Shown: positions 12,147 to 20,327, counted from the stretch's first letter. The stretch is DNA of 64,000 nucleotides from Nonomuraea montanisoli (GCF_013363975.1 NZ_JABWGN010000006.1:496001-560000); one strand, 5' to 3'. Translations and numbers: made by a program. The notes: generated by a model from the sequence alone, not told the origin.

Positions 12147-12183
12147 TTGCACAGCGATGGTTGCACAGCGGTGATTGCACAGC
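12147..12183 (+). repeat. Three TTGCACAGC direct repeats at 14-bp spacing
   Basis: TTGCACAGC occurs exactly at 12147, 12161 and 12175, a 14-base period, directly upstream of the flavin monooxygenase gene. The arrangement looks like an activator-binding array; SARP proteins bind direct repeats, and a SARP gene ends 36 bases before the array. Confidence 0.7.
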
Positions 12184-12219
12184 CTGCCACGAACCGGACC
12201 GACGAAAGGCTTGTCCCCC

Positions 12220-13209
12220 ATGGCTCTTCCCCTCTCCATCCTCGACCTCGCCCACATCGGTGAAGGGGAGACGGCCGCCGACAGCCTGAGCGCCAGCGTG
12301 GACCTGGCCCAGCACGCCGAGGAGTGGGGCTACCGGCGCATCTGGTACGCCGAGCACCACAACATGCCGTCCATCGCGTCCTCGGCGACCAGCGTGCTCA
12401 TCGCCCACGTCGCCGCGCACACCCGCACGATCCGCCTCGGAGCGGGCGGCGTCATGCTGCCCAACCACTCCCCGCTGACCATCGCCGAGCAGTACGGAAC
12501 CCTCGAAACCCTGCACCCCGGCCGCATCGACCTCGGGCTCGGCCGCGCGCCCGGCAGCGACCAGAAGACGCTGCGGGCCCTGCGCCGCACGCCGGCCACC
12601 GCCGACGCCTTCCCGGAGGACGTCCTGGAGCTGCAGGGCTACCTGACCGGCGACTCCCGCATCCCGGGCGTGGACGCGACGCCGGGCAAGGGCACCGACG
12701 TGCCGCTGTACATCCTCGGCTCCTCGCTGTTCGGGGCCACGCTCGCCGCCGCGCTCGGGCTGCCGTACGCCTTCGCCTCCCACTTCGCGCCCGCCGCGCT
12801 GGAGGAGGCCGTCGCCGTGTACCGGCGCGAGTTCAAGCCGTCCGCGCAGCTCGAACGGCCGTACGTGATCGCCGGGGTCAACGTCGTCGCGGCCGGTACC
12901 ACGGAGGAGGCGCAGGAGCAGTTCCTTGCGGCCAAGCGCCTCAGGGTCGCCCGGTTCCTCACGCCGGGCCGCACCCTCACGCCGGAGGAGGCCGACGCCG
13001 TGCTCGACTCCTCCGCCGGACGGCAGATCGCGCAGATGGCCCAGTACTCGGCGGTCGGCGACCCGCAGGAGGTGGAGGAGTACCTCGACCGGTTCGCCCG
13101 GCACGCCCAGGCGGACGAGCTGATCGTCGTCTCCATGGCCCCCGACCGGAAGGCGTGGCTGCGCTCCCTCGAACTCCTGGCGAAGGTCCACGGCCTGCTC
13201 CCCGCCTGA
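12220..13209 (+). CDS. LLM class flavin-dependent oxidoreductase (bacterial luciferase-like)
   Basis: A 329-residue member of the luciferase-like monooxygenase superfamily (TIM barrel using reduced FMN or F420). Features: [19 protein letters not shown] at the start, [32 protein letters not shown] and [16 protein letters not shown] near the end, all typical of the MsnO8/alkanal-type subgroup. ATG 12220 is chosen over an earlier in-frame start because GAAAGG precedes it and the family begins MxLPLSxLDLA. It follows the SARP gene on the same strand after a 109-base gap that holds three direct repeats, so it is a likely SARP target. The substrate is unknown. Confidence 0.9.
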   Translation: MALPLSILDLAHIGEGETAADSLSASVDLAQHAEEWGYRRIWYAEHHNMPSIASSATSVLIAHVAAHTRTIRLGAGGVMLPNHSPLTIAEQYGTLETLHPGRIDLGLGRAPGSDQKTLRALRRTPATADAFPEDVLELQGYLTGDSRIPGVDATPGKGTDVPLYILGSSLFGATLAAALGLPYAFASHFAPAALEEAVAVYRREFKPSAQLERPYVIAGVNVVAAGTTEEAQEQFLAAKRLRVARFLTPGRTLTPEEADAVLDSSAGRQIAQMAQYSAVGDPQEVEEYLDRFARHAQADELIVVSMAPDRKAWLRSLELLAKVHGLLPA

Positions 13210-13241
13210 CGCCCTCTCCTGGTACGAGCACAAAACGATGA

Positions 13242-13270
13242 TTGACCTATTTTTAGGTCGGTCATATGTT
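13242..13270 (+). promoter_or_regulatory. Near-consensus promoter with operator-like inverted repeat
   Basis: TTGACC (13242-13247), a 17-base spacer and TATGTT (13265-13270) form a strong sigma-70-type promoter reading into the mca remnant. An inverted repeat GACCTA-TTTT-TAGGTC (13244-13259) overlaps the -35 and spacer, as expected for a repressor site. The stretch is strikingly AT-rich for this genome. Confidence 0.65.
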
Positions 13271-13299
13271 TTCCCGCGTACCGAACGAGAGGAGTCCGT

Positions 13300-14048
13300 G
13301 TGAACATGCGCGTCATCCGAGGCGAACCCCTTCGCCTGATGAGCGTGCACGCCCACCCCGACGACGAGTCGAACAAGGGCGCCGCCACGCTGGCCAGGTA
13401 CGCCGCCGAGGGCGTGGACGTCCTGGTCGTCGGCAGGAGTTCCTGGGGTTCGTCGACTCCGGGCTTCCCGCGGCCGGCGAGCCGTTGCCCGACGGCTGCT
13501 TCGCCCGGCGGCCGGTGGAGGAGGCGGCCGGCCGGCTGGTGGCCTCGATCCGCGCGTTCCGTCCGCACGTGGTCGTCACCTACGACGAGACCGGCGGCTA
13601 CCCGCACCCCGACCACATCCGGACCCACGAGGTGACCGTGGCCGCCTTCGACGCGGCCGGGGACGCCGGCCGTCACCCCGAGGCGGGCCCGCCCTGGCAG
13701 CCGGCCAAGCTCTACTACCACGGCGCCCTGTCCAGGGCGTGGTTCCAGACCATGCACGACGCCATGACCGCGCGCGGCCTCGAATCACCCATGCGGGAGG
13801 TGCTGGCGGAGCTCCCCGCCGACGTCCCCGCGCCCGAGTTCTCCACGCGCGTGTCCTGCGCGGACCACTTCCCGGTCAGGGACCGGGCGCTGCTCGCGCA
13901 CGCCACCCAGATCGACCCGGACGCCGGGTTCATGCTGCACGACCGCGACGTCGAACGCGAGGTGTGGCCCACCGAGGACTACCACCTGGCCCGCTCCCAC
14001 GTGCCGGTCACGCTTCCCGAGGACGACCTGTTCGCCGGGCTGAGATGA
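13300..14048 (+). pseudogene. mca: Mycothiol S-conjugate amidase, broken by internal deletion with frameshift
   Basis: Mca cleaves mycothiol adducts of toxins so that they can be exported. The first part (GTG 13300, SD GAGAGGAG) reads [19 protein letters not shown], with the zinc-binding HPDDE, up to GVDVLVV near 13430. From there the family sequence continues only in a different frame: [29 protein letters not shown] (third metal ligand), HATQIDPDAG and LPEDDLFAGLR to the stop at 14048. Compared with the family from memory, about 40 residues between these parts, including the GGERG segment, are gone. The two halves cannot be read as one protein. A sequencing or assembly error is possible, but a whole missing segment argues for a true deletion. 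Upstream control looks intact. Confidence 0.85.
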
Positions 14049-14142
14049 CCCCGCCGGAAAATGACGACGCCGCACGCCGCCGGCGGTGCTAGGGTGCTGA
14101 TCGTTGGTGGTGCAGTTCCGGATGAGAGGGAGGTGAGGCTTG

Positions 14143-14211
14143 ATGACCGCGGTGAAGACCGCTGCCCTGCGCAGCGCCCGGACATTCCTCACGTCCCGGG
14201 CCCCGGTCTGA
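14143..14211 (+). CDS. Possible 22-residue leader peptide upstream of rsgA
   Basis: ATG 14143 opens a 22-codon frame (MTAVKTAALRSARTFLTSRA then PV, stop TGA 14209-14211). It has an unusually good Shine-Dalgarno, GGGAGGTGAGG at 14128-14138, and TAGGGT at 14092-14097 as a likely -10 box. It ends 91 bases before the rsgA start. Its composition (Ala, Arg, Thr, Ser) does not point to a particular amino acid for attenuation. It may be a regulatory uORF or a real small protein; no homologue is recalled. Confidence 0.4.
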   Translation: MTAVKTAALRSARTFLTSRAPV

Positions 14212-14302
14212 CCCACTTCTTCCCCTCGCCGTAGCCGTCCGGCTGCGTACGCGAGGTGGCGGCTGCGTCTCGTCGGGGCCCCTTCCCGCAAGGTGTCTCA
14301 CG

Positions 14303-15439
14303 TTGCCCCACCACTTCACCGAACCACCCGATTTCACGGATCCGTCCGACTTCACGCATGCGTCCCGCTCCACGGATCCGTCCGGTGCCGGCCTGTCGCG
14401 GTACGGCTGGACGGAAACCCTCGACCACGCCTTCGCCGAACACGGCGCGGCCGGCCTGGTCCCGGCCCGGATCGCGCGGGTGGACCGCGGCCTGTGCGAC
14501 GCGGTCACCGAGTCCGGCCCCGTGCGGGCCGCTCTCACGGCGCTCCACTCCCCCGACCCGCTCCTCGCGCCCTGCACCGGCGACTGGGCCGCGCTGCTCC
14601 CGGGCCGCGAGCCGCGGCTGGCGGCCCTGCTGCCGCGCCGAAGCGCGATCGTGCGCTCGTCGGCCTCCCGGTCCTCCCACGGGCAGGTGCTGGCCGCCAA
14701 CGTCGACACGGTCGTCCTCGCCGTCTCGCTGGCCGCGCCGCTGGACGCGGCCCGGCTCGAACGGCTGCTGGCCCTGGCCTGGGACAGCGGCGCCAGGCCG
14801 CTGATCGTCCTGACCAAGGCGGACCTGGCCGCCGACCCGGCCGCCGCGCGGGCCGAGGCGGGCGCGCTGGCGCCGGGCGTGGACATCCTGGTCACCAGCG
14901 TGTCCACCGGTCAGAACATCGACGTGCTGACCGCGTTGCTGAGCGGCACCACGGTCCTGCTCGGCTCCTCGGGCGCGGGCAAGTCCAGCCTCGGCAACGC
15001 GCTGCTCGGCGACGAGCTCCTGGCCACCGGCGCGGTCCGGGCGCAGGACGGCAAGGGCCGCCACACCACCGTCCGCCGCGAGCTGGTCCCCCTTCCCGGC
15101 GGCGGCGTCCTCATCGACACGCCGGGCCTGCGCGGGATCAGCCTGTACGACGCCGCCGACGGCCTGGAACAGGTCTTCGCCGAGATCGAACGCCTCGCCC
15201 GGGACTGCCGCTTCGGCGACTGCTCCCACGACACCGAGCCCGGCTGCGCGGTCCAGGCCGCCATCCGGGCGGGCGAGCTGACCCGGCGGCGCCTGGACAA
15301 CTACCGCAAGCTGCAGCGCGAGAACGCGTACGCGGCCTCGCGCACCGACGCCCGGCTGCGCGGCGAGCGCGCCAACCGGCAGAAGGCCATCACCAGCCAT
15401 CTGCGTGCGACCTACAAGTTCCGGGACCGGCAGTCATGA
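14303..15439 (+). CDS. rsgA: Ribosome small subunit-dependent GTPase RsgA
   Basis: A 378-residue circularly permuted GTPase that helps mature the 30S ribosomal subunit. The permuted order is visible: OB-like N-terminal part, G4 LTKADLA (about residue 170), then G1 GSSGAGKSSLGN (about 220) and G3 DTPGLRG (about 275), ending in a zinc knuckle CRFGDCSHDTEPGC (about 300). The start is TTG 14303 with AAGGTG upstream. The first 30 residues are low-complexity (FTEPPDFTDPSDFT) and coded by a short duplicated DNA segment, so the true start may lie further in. Promoter and leader ORF lie upstream. The next gene follows closely. Confidence 0.93.
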   Translation: MPHHFTEPPDFTDPSDFTHASRSTDPSGAGLSRYGWTETLDHAFAEHGAAGLVPARIARVDRGLCDAVTESGPVRAALTALHSPDPLLAPCTGDWAALLPGREPRLAALLPRRSAIVRSSASRSSHGQVLAANVDTVVLAVSLAAPLDAARLERLLALAWDSGARPLIVLTKADLAADPAAARAEAGALAPGVDILVTSVSTGQNIDVLTALLSGTTVLLGSSGAGKSSLGNALLGDELLATGAVRAQDGKGRHTTVRRELVPLPGGGVLIDTPGLRGISLYDAADGLEQVFAEIERLARDCRFGDCSHDTEPGCAVQAAIRAGELTRRRLDNYRKLQRENAYAASRTDARLRGERANRQKAITSHLRATYKFRDRQS

Positions 15440-15549
15440 AGGAGGCCGGCGCCGAGATCACCATGCGCCGGGAGCACGGCGCCGAGTACCGCTGCACCGG
15501 CTACGTCCTGCACCCGCACGCATCCACAGAAACGGACCTGAACACCACC

Positions 15550-16056
15550 ATGAACTGGATCACCCGCCCCGAGACCGCCGCCGACCTCGACCGGATCCGC
15601 GAGGTCAACCTCGCCGCCTTCCCCACCTCCCACGAGGCCGACCTGGTCGAGGCCCTGCGCGCCGACCGGGAGGCGTGGATCCCCGGCCTCTCGTGGGTCG
15701 CGCAGGAGCCCGACGGCGCCATCGCCGGGTTCGCGCTGCTCACCCGCTGCCACGTGGACGGCGCTCCGGCGCTCACCCTGGGCCCGTGCGCCGTGAGTCC
15801 CGAGCACCAGCGTCGTGGCGCCGGCTCGGCCGCCATCCGCGCCGCCCTCGACGCCGCCAGGGAGCAGGGCGAGGGCCTCGTGCTCGTGCTGGGCCACGCC
15901 GAGTACTACCCGCGCTTCGGCTTCACCCCGGCCTCCGGCCACGGCATCCGGCCGCCGTTCGACGTCGAGGACAAGTACATGATGGCGCTCGTCCTCGACC
16001 CCGCCCGGCCCGTGCCGGCCGGCACCATCCGCTACCCGGCCGCGTTCGGCGTGTGA
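15550..16056 (+). CDS. GNAT family N-acetyltransferase (YhbS-like)
   Basis: A 168-residue GNAT protein similar to YhbS: ITRPETAADLDRIREVNLAA at the start, acetyl-CoA motif LGPCAVSPEHQRRGAGSAAI, then VLGHAEYYPRFGFTPAS and YMMALVLDP at the end. ATG 15550 gives the normal family length. An in-frame ATG at 15436 overlaps the rsgA stop as ATGA and would add 38 residues with no family match; it could still be used for coupling. The gene is probably co-transcribed with rsgA and ends just before a very strong hairpin terminator. The substrate is unknown. Confidence 0.85.
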   Translation: MNWITRPETAADLDRIREVNLAAFPTSHEADLVEALRADREAWIPGLSWVAQEPDGAIAGFALLTRCHVDGAPALTLGPCAVSPEHQRRGAGSAAIRAALDAAREQGEGLVLVLGHAEYYPRFGFTPASGHGIRPPFDVEDKYMMALVLDPARPVPAGTIRYPAAFGV

Positions 16057-16060
16057 CCCG

Positions 16061-16103
16061 GGCGGCCCGCCGGTGACGGGAACCCCGTCACCGGCGGGCC
16101 GCC
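16061..16103 (+). terminator. Strong hairpin terminator after the rsgA operon
   Basis: Perfect 20-bp inverted repeat (arms 16061-16080 and 16084-16103) with a 3-base AAC loop, five bases after the acetyltransferase stop. There is no T tract, as is usual in GC-rich actinobacteria. Confidence 0.85.
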
Positions 16104-16141
16104 GTTGCCGCCGCCCGCCCTGTTTGGCACCATCGCGGAGT

Positions 16142-16837
16142 GTGAACGCCGGGACGGAGATGCCGCGCTTCGCCGTCGGCGAGGGTTACGCGGTGTATCG
16201 GGGCGCGGCGGCGGGCAGTTCCTTCCACCGTCATGCCGCCTTCCAGGTCGCCATCGCGGTGGAGGGCGAGGTGGCCCTGGTGGACGAGCGGGAGATCCGT
16301 CATCGGGGCGTGGCGCTGGTCGTGCCACCGATGGCGCGGCACCGCATGCTCGCGGCGGCGGACCTGCTCACCTTCTTCGTCGAGCCGCACTGCGTGTTCG
16401 CCGACCGGCTGCGCGAGCACAGCGGCGACGGCATCGCCGCCGTCCCGGAGCTGCGCGACCTGCGCGAGGAGGACATCGGCCGGGCGGGCGTGCGCCCGTC
16501 CACCGAGCTCGATCCCCGCCTGGTGGAGGCGCTGAACACGCTGCGGGAGCGCAGCGTCCCGATGCCGGCCCTGGCCGCGGCGGTCGGGCTCTCACCCCAG
16601 CGGCTGCGCGCCCTGGCGCGGCGTCAGGTGGGCATGCCGCTGACGCGCTGGCGGGTGTGGGCGCGGCTGCGCCGGGCGGCCGAGGCGATGCGGGCGGGCC
16701 GGTCGCCGGCCGACGCGGCGATCGTGGCGGGCTTCACCGACCAGGCGCACCTCACCCGGCGGATGCGGGAGATGATGGGGCTCACCCCCGCGGCCGTGCT
16801 GCTGCATCTGCGCGGTCAGTCCCGGCGCGCGACGTAG
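16142..16837 (+). CDS. AraC family transcriptional regulator with cupin-like sensor domain
   Basis: A 231-residue AraC-type regulator. The N-terminal cupin-like fold is seen in FHRHAAFQVAIAVEGEVALV and VVPPMARHRMLA; the C terminus has the double helix-turn-helix: LAAAVGLSPQRLRALARRQV and DAAIVAGFTDQAHLTRRMRE, then MMGLTPAAV. GTG 16142 is chosen; ATG 16160 is the alternative. Its last 22 bases overlap the 3' end of a methyltransferase gene on the other strand. The cognate target is not obvious; the convergent methyltransferase is the nearest candidate. Confidence 0.85.
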   Translation: MNAGTEMPRFAVGEGYAVYRGAAAGSSFHRHAAFQVAIAVEGEVALVDEREIRHRGVALVVPPMARHRMLAAADLLTFFVEPHCVFADRLREHSGDGIAAVPELRDLREEDIGRAGVRPSTELDPRLVEALNTLRERSVPMPALAAAVGLSPQRLRALARRQVGMPLTRWRVWARLRRAAEAMRAGRSPADAAIVAGFTDQAHLTRRMREMMGLTPAAVLLHLRGQSRRAT

Positions 16838-17469
16838 ACGGAGATCGAGCCGGTGGCCGTGGTCACCACCTCGGCCTCGCGCACGTCGCGAAACCCGGCG
16901 GCCGAGATCAGGCCCGGAAGGGCGCCGTCGGCGTTGGGCTGGGTGTCCTCCTTGCCGTCCGCGAGCTGCACGATCCCGAACGCCAGGCGCATCAGCGGCG
17001 TCCGCTGCCACCCGTAGTCGGCGATCACCAGCTTCCCGCCCGGCCGCAGCACCGCGGCCATCGACGCGAGCACCGCCCGCTTCACCGGGACCGGGCACTG
17101 GTGGAGCACGAGGCTGGACACGACGGTGTCCGCCGATTCCGCGCCCAGCGACTCCACCAGCTCGTCCCCCATGCCGACCTGCCAGCGCACCGCCACGCCC
17201 GCCGCGTCGGCCTTGCGCCGCGCCGCCCCCAGCACCTCGGGATCGGGGTCCACCCCGACGATCCGGGCCCGCGGCTCCACGCGGGCCAGCAACAACGCCA
17301 GCGAGCCGGTGCCGCAGCCCACGTCGACGATCACGTCGTCGGGCCGCGGCGCCACGTGCATGGCGGCCAGGGCCCGCCACAGCCGCTCGCGCGTCAGCGC
17401 GATCACGTGATCGTAGAACCGGGTGGGGGCGAAGCGGCCCAGGGCGGGGGTGAAGGTGTTCTCGCTCAT
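16816..17469 (-). CDS. Class I SAM-dependent methyltransferase
   Basis: A 217-residue methyltransferase of the class I Rossmann type. SAM-binding motif I is VIVDVGCGTGSLALLLA (about residues 46-62), the acidic motif II VGVDPDPEVLGAAR, and LRPGGKLVIADYGW the post-motif. The family includes ubiquinone/menaquinone-like and small-molecule methyltransferases; the substrate cannot be told. It is convergent with, and overlaps, the AraC gene by 22 bases. Confidence 0.88.
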   Translation of the reverse strand: MSENTFTPALGRFAPTRFYDHVIALTRERLWRALAAMHVAPRPDDVIVDVGCGTGSLALLLARVEPRARIVGVDPDPEVLGAARRKADAAGVAVRWQVGMGDELVESLGAESADTVVSSLVLHQCPVPVKRAVLASMAAVLRPGGKLVIADYGWQRTPLMRLAFGIVQLADGKEDTQPNADGALPGLISAAGFRDVREAEVVTTATGSISVYVARRD

Positions 17470-17530
17470 GCCCGCAGTCTCGTCCGCGCGCCCCGGCCCG
17501 GTCTTGTACGAACCGCTCGCGGGCGCCGGG

Positions 17531-18055
17531 CTACTCCGCCGGGACGAGTTTCGCGAGGTCCGGGGCGTAGACGGTCATCCAGTGCGGGTGCAGCCGGTAG
17601 TAGACCACCTCGTTGTCCCAGTCGAAGAGGTCGTCGCCGTAGAAGTCCTTGAAGTACGCCAGCAGGTACGGCCAGTCCGCGGCCGGCTCGCCGTCGCGTG
17701 GGTTGAGGATCTCGACCTCGCCGTGCGTGAACACGCCCAGGTCCTCACCTCGCAGGTGCGCGACGCTGGCGGCGGGCCGGGCGGCGAGATGCCGGGCCTT
17801 GGCCGAGTCGCGCGCCGTGCCGAAGTGCCACCTGCCGTGCAGGAAGTGCCCGTCCGCGCCGCTGATGCGCGGCTCGCCCTTGGCCGTCACCGTGGACAGG
17901 GCGAGGGTGCGCATGCCGGTGAGGACCCGGGTGAGCTGCTCGGCGCTCAGCGTGCGCTCGCTGTTGATGATGGAGCGCAGGTGCGAGGTGGAGCGGGAGA
18001 GGGAGGCGTCGAGGAGGGCCTGGAGCTCCTTGAGCTCTTCCGGCGTTTCGCGCAT
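17531..18055 (-). CDS. Pyridoxamine 5'-phosphate oxidase family (PPOX) flavoprotein
   Basis: A 174-residue split-barrel protein of the PNPOx-like group that binds FMN or F420. Typical features: MRTLALSTVTAKGEPRISGA (strand 1-2), HFGTARDSAKARHLAARPAA (cofactor-binding turn) and a C-terminal YYRLHPHWMTVYAP. ATG 18055 with AAGGA upstream is chosen; an earlier in-frame start gives no family match. It lies 81 bases downstream of a TetR gene on the same strand, so the TetR may control it. The function is probably a general F420/FMN reductase; the substrate is unknown. Confidence 0.8.
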   Translation of the reverse strand: MRETPEELKELQALLDASLSRSTSHLRSIINSERTLSAEQLTRVLTGMRTLALSTVTAKGEPRISGADGHFLHGRWHFGTARDSAKARHLAARPAASVAHLRGEDLGVFTHGEVEILNPRDGEPAADWPYLLAYFKDFYGDDLFDWDNEVVYYRLHPHWMTVYAPDLAKLVPAE

Positions 18056-18136
18056 CGGGGTCCTTGTCTGTCCGTGGTCCGTCCATGTGTCGCCACCATG
18101 CTCGCCCCGAAACCCGACACCCCCTGTCATGTTTTC

Positions 18137-18736
18137 TCAGAACCGGCCGACCGAGGGTTCCAGCAGGTCGAGGACGCGGTGGGCGGCCGGACGTACCTCG
18201 TCGGCGATCTCGCTCTCGCTCAGCCCGGCGAGGGTGCGGCGCTGCACCTCGGCGAACAGCACCCGGTGCGCGCCGGCGAGCTGGGCGGCCACCGTGCGGG
18301 CGGTCAGCTCGTCGTGCTCCTTGGCCAGCTCGGCGGCCAGCGCCACCTCGCGCTGTTCGTGCAGGTCACGCAGTCGCGCCACCAGGGTGGGGCTGTCGGC
18401 GATCATGCGGGAGAACGCGCGCCCGGCGAACCCGGCCATCGGGTCGTGGGCGTCCACGGCGCGCAGGAGGGCCTCCTTCAGTGCCGTGAACGCGCTCTGC
18501 CCCGGTGGGCGGTCCGCCACCACGGCGGCCAGGCCGGCCGCGAACTGCTCGGCGTAGTCCAGGGCCAGGTCCTCCTTGCGGGGGAAGTAGTTGGTGACGG
18601 TCATCTTCGCCACCCTGGCCGCGACCGCGATGTCCGCGATCGTGGTCTTCTCGAAGCCCTGCTCGATGAACAGCCGGGTGGCGTGGTCGGAGATCGCCTG
18701 CCGCGTCTCCTGCTTCTTGAGCTCTCTCAGGGTCAC
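18137..18736 (-). CDS. TetR family transcriptional regulator
   Basis: A 199-residue TetR repressor: DNA-binding part QAISDHATRLFIEQGFEKTT then IADIAVAARVAKMTVTNYFP; the helical C-terminal domain includes DEVRPAAHRVLDLLEPSVGR. The start is taken as GTG 18736 (VTLRELKKQE); a longer frame continues upstream but lacks TetR features and would run across the divergent promoter. No good Shine-Dalgarno is seen, so it may be leaderless. It is divergent from the membrane-protein/TetR pair and upstream of the PPOX gene. Confidence 0.88.
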   Translation of the reverse strand: MTLRELKKQETRQAISDHATRLFIEQGFEKTTIADIAVAARVAKMTVTNYFPRKEDLALDYAEQFAAGLAAVVADRPPGQSAFTALKEALLRAVDAHDPMAGFAGRAFSRMIADSPTLVARLRDLHEQREVALAAELAKEHDELTARTVAAQLAGAHRVLFAEVQRRTLAGLSESEIADEVRPAAHRVLDLLEPSVGRF

Positions 18737-18788
18737 CGTTCTTAGGTTAGTCACACATTTATGTCCAGGCGAAAGACGGATCCCGCCC

Positions 18789-18817
18789 TTGCCCGATATT
18801 ATCCGGCCGGATAAAGT
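18789..18817 (+). promoter_or_regulatory. Leaderless promoter with perfect 16-bp palindromic operator
   Basis: TTGCCC (18789-18794), a 17-base spacer and TAAAGT (18812-18817), seven bases before ATG 18825, form a leaderless promoter. The perfect palindrome TTATCCGGCCGGATAA (18799-18814) fills the spacer, a classic repressor position. The co-transcribed TetR at 19213 is the likely binder; the divergent TetR at 18736 is the alternative. Confidence 0.75.
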
Positions 18818-18824
18818 TACTCGC

Positions 18825-19211
18825 ATGGATAACAAAGTGTGGGGGCTCGTCCGCGCCCTCTTCGTCGCCATGCTCGTCCTGTCGATCGCCACCCTCGGCG
18901 TGGCCGCCGTCGTCGGCGGCACCTGGGTGGTGTGGCTGCGCGGCGCCGCCGTGGCCGCGGCCGCCGCCTGGCTCATCGCCCTGGCCGGCCAGGCGGGCCG
19001 GGGCAGGCGGGCGGCGTACGTACGGATCCGGTTGGTCACCATCGCCGCCCCCATCGGGATCGTGCTCCTCATCCTCGCCCCCGACAGCGGCTATCCCGGC
19101 TGGATGAAGGCCGAGCAGGCCGTCGTCGGCGTGCTGGCCGCCGCCGCGGCGCTCCTCATCAACCGGCCCGCCGTGCGACAGGCCTTCCCGAAGGCTGGCA
19201 AGCTGGGGTGA
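18825..19211 (+). CDS. Small integral membrane protein, four helices
   Basis: A 128-residue membrane protein of unknown function with hydrophobic segments at about residues 8-30, 34-52, 67-85 and 95-115. It is the first gene of an operon with a TetR regulator, whose ATG starts one base after its stop. Such pairs (small membrane protein plus TetR) are common in actinobacteria, and the membrane protein is usually the regulated target. No catalytic motif is visible. Confidence 0.7.
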   Translation: MDNKVWGLVRALFVAMLVLSIATLGVAAVVGGTWVVWLRGAAVAAAAAWLIALAGQAGRGRRAAYVRIRLVTIAAPIGIVLLILAPDSGYPGWMKAEQAVVGVLAAAAALLINRPAVRQAFPKAGKLG

Positions 19212-19212
19212 T

Positions 19213-19803
19213 ATGGAGATCACCGGAACCCGCCGGGCGGCCACCGAGGCCCGCAGGGCGCAGATCGCCTCCGCCACGATCACCCTGCTGGCGCGGCGCG
19301 GCTACACCGACACCACGTTCGAGGCCATCTGCGAGCACGCCGGGCTGAGCAGCAAGAGGCTGATCACCTACCACTTCTCCACCAAGGAGAAGCTGTTCGA
19401 GGCCGTCGTCCACCAGGTCGTCCAGGACGCGGCGGTCTTCATGCGCCCCGCCCTCGACGCCGCCACCGGAGCCCGGGCCCTGCTGGAGGCGTTCATCAGG
19501 GCGAACGTGGCCTTCATCGCGGCCCACCCCGACCACGTGCGGGCGGTGCAGCAGATCGCGGCCAACCAGGTTCCCGTGGGCGGGCAGGAGCAGGAGGCCG
19601 CGATCGGCAGGCTGGTGGCGCTGTTCGAGGACGGGCGGCGCACCGGGGCGTTCCGGGCGTTCGACGCGGTGCTGATGAGCAGGGCGCTGCGGGCCGCCAT
19701 CGACGACCTGGCCGGCCGCCTGGTCGACGGCCTCGACCCGGACCACTGCGCCGACGAGCTCGTCGAGCTGTTCGACCGGGCGACCCGCGCCTCGGACGGC
19801 TGA
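19213..19803 (+). CDS. TetR family transcriptional regulator
   Basis: A 196-residue TetR repressor with a clear DNA-binding part (QIASATITLLARRGYTDTTF, then EHAGLSSKRLITYHFSTKEK). It is co-transcribed with the preceding small membrane protein. The palindrome in the promoter of the pair is the best candidate operator, which would make this an autoregulated unit. The ligand is unknown. Confidence 0.9.
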   Translation: MEITGTRRAATEARRAQIASATITLLARRGYTDTTFEAICEHAGLSSKRLITYHFSTKEKLFEAVVHQVVQDAAVFMRPALDAATGARALLEAFIRANVAFIAAHPDHVRAVQQIAANQVPVGGQEQEAAIGRLVALFEDGRRTGAFRAFDAVLMSRALRAAIDDLAGRLVDGLDPDHCADELVELFDRATRASDG

Positions 19804-19895
19804 CCTCCACGGGCGGGCCCTCGCGGCGCCTCACATTCCCGGCGGCTGCGTCGTCGGAGCAGTGAAAGCACCGCAACCCTTGAACGGAGGACGCG

Positions 19896-20324
19896 ATGAC
19901 GTCGGACGATTCCGAGATCATGGCGCTGCTGGAGAGCCGGGTCGACGCCAGCCAGAAGAAGGACGTCGATCGGCTCATGTCGTTCTATGCCCCCGACATC
20001 GTCTACTACGACGTCGTGCCCCCGCTCCAGTTCACGGGCATCGAGGACGTCCGCCGCAACTTCGCGCGGTGGTTCGACGAGTACGACGGCCCCATCAGCC
20101 TGGAGACGCGCGACCTGTCCGTCGCGGCGAGCGGGGACGTCGCGTTCGCGCACATGCTTCACCTCGACTCGGGGACGCGGAAGAACGGGCTCCAGAGCGC
20201 GATCTGGGTGCGTTCGACCGTGTGCCTGCGGCGCTCGAACGGCACATGGTCGATCACGCATGAGCACATCTCGGTGCCGATCAACCCGGAGAACCTCAAG
20301 GCCTGGTTCCCGCCGGACATGTGA
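19896..20324 (+). CDS. SnoaL-like / NTF2-fold nuclear transport factor 2 family protein
   Basis: A 142-residue cone-shaped alpha+beta barrel protein. Typical pattern: LLESRVDASQKKDVDRLMSF, YAPDIVYYDVVPPLQFTGIE, a central ARWFDEYDG and a C-terminal WSITHEHISVPI. The DUF4440/SnoaL-like group contains ketosteroid isomerase-like enzymes and many proteins of unknown role. SD GGAGGA is about 6 bases upstream of ATG 19896. It is convergent with the recombinase-like gene, with only three bases between the two stops. Confidence 0.82.
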   Translation: MTSDDSEIMALLESRVDASQKKDVDRLMSFYAPDIVYYDVVPPLQFTGIEDVRRNFARWFDEYDGPISLETRDLSVAASGDVAFAHMLHLDSGTRKNGLQSAIWVRSTVCLRRSNGTWSITHEHISVPINPENLKAWFPPDM

Positions 20325-20327
20325 CCT

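Noticed and set aside
15436-15549. Longer acetyltransferase starting at ATG 15436
   Set aside because: ATGA overlap with rsgA is attractive, but the 38 extra residues match nothing in the family.
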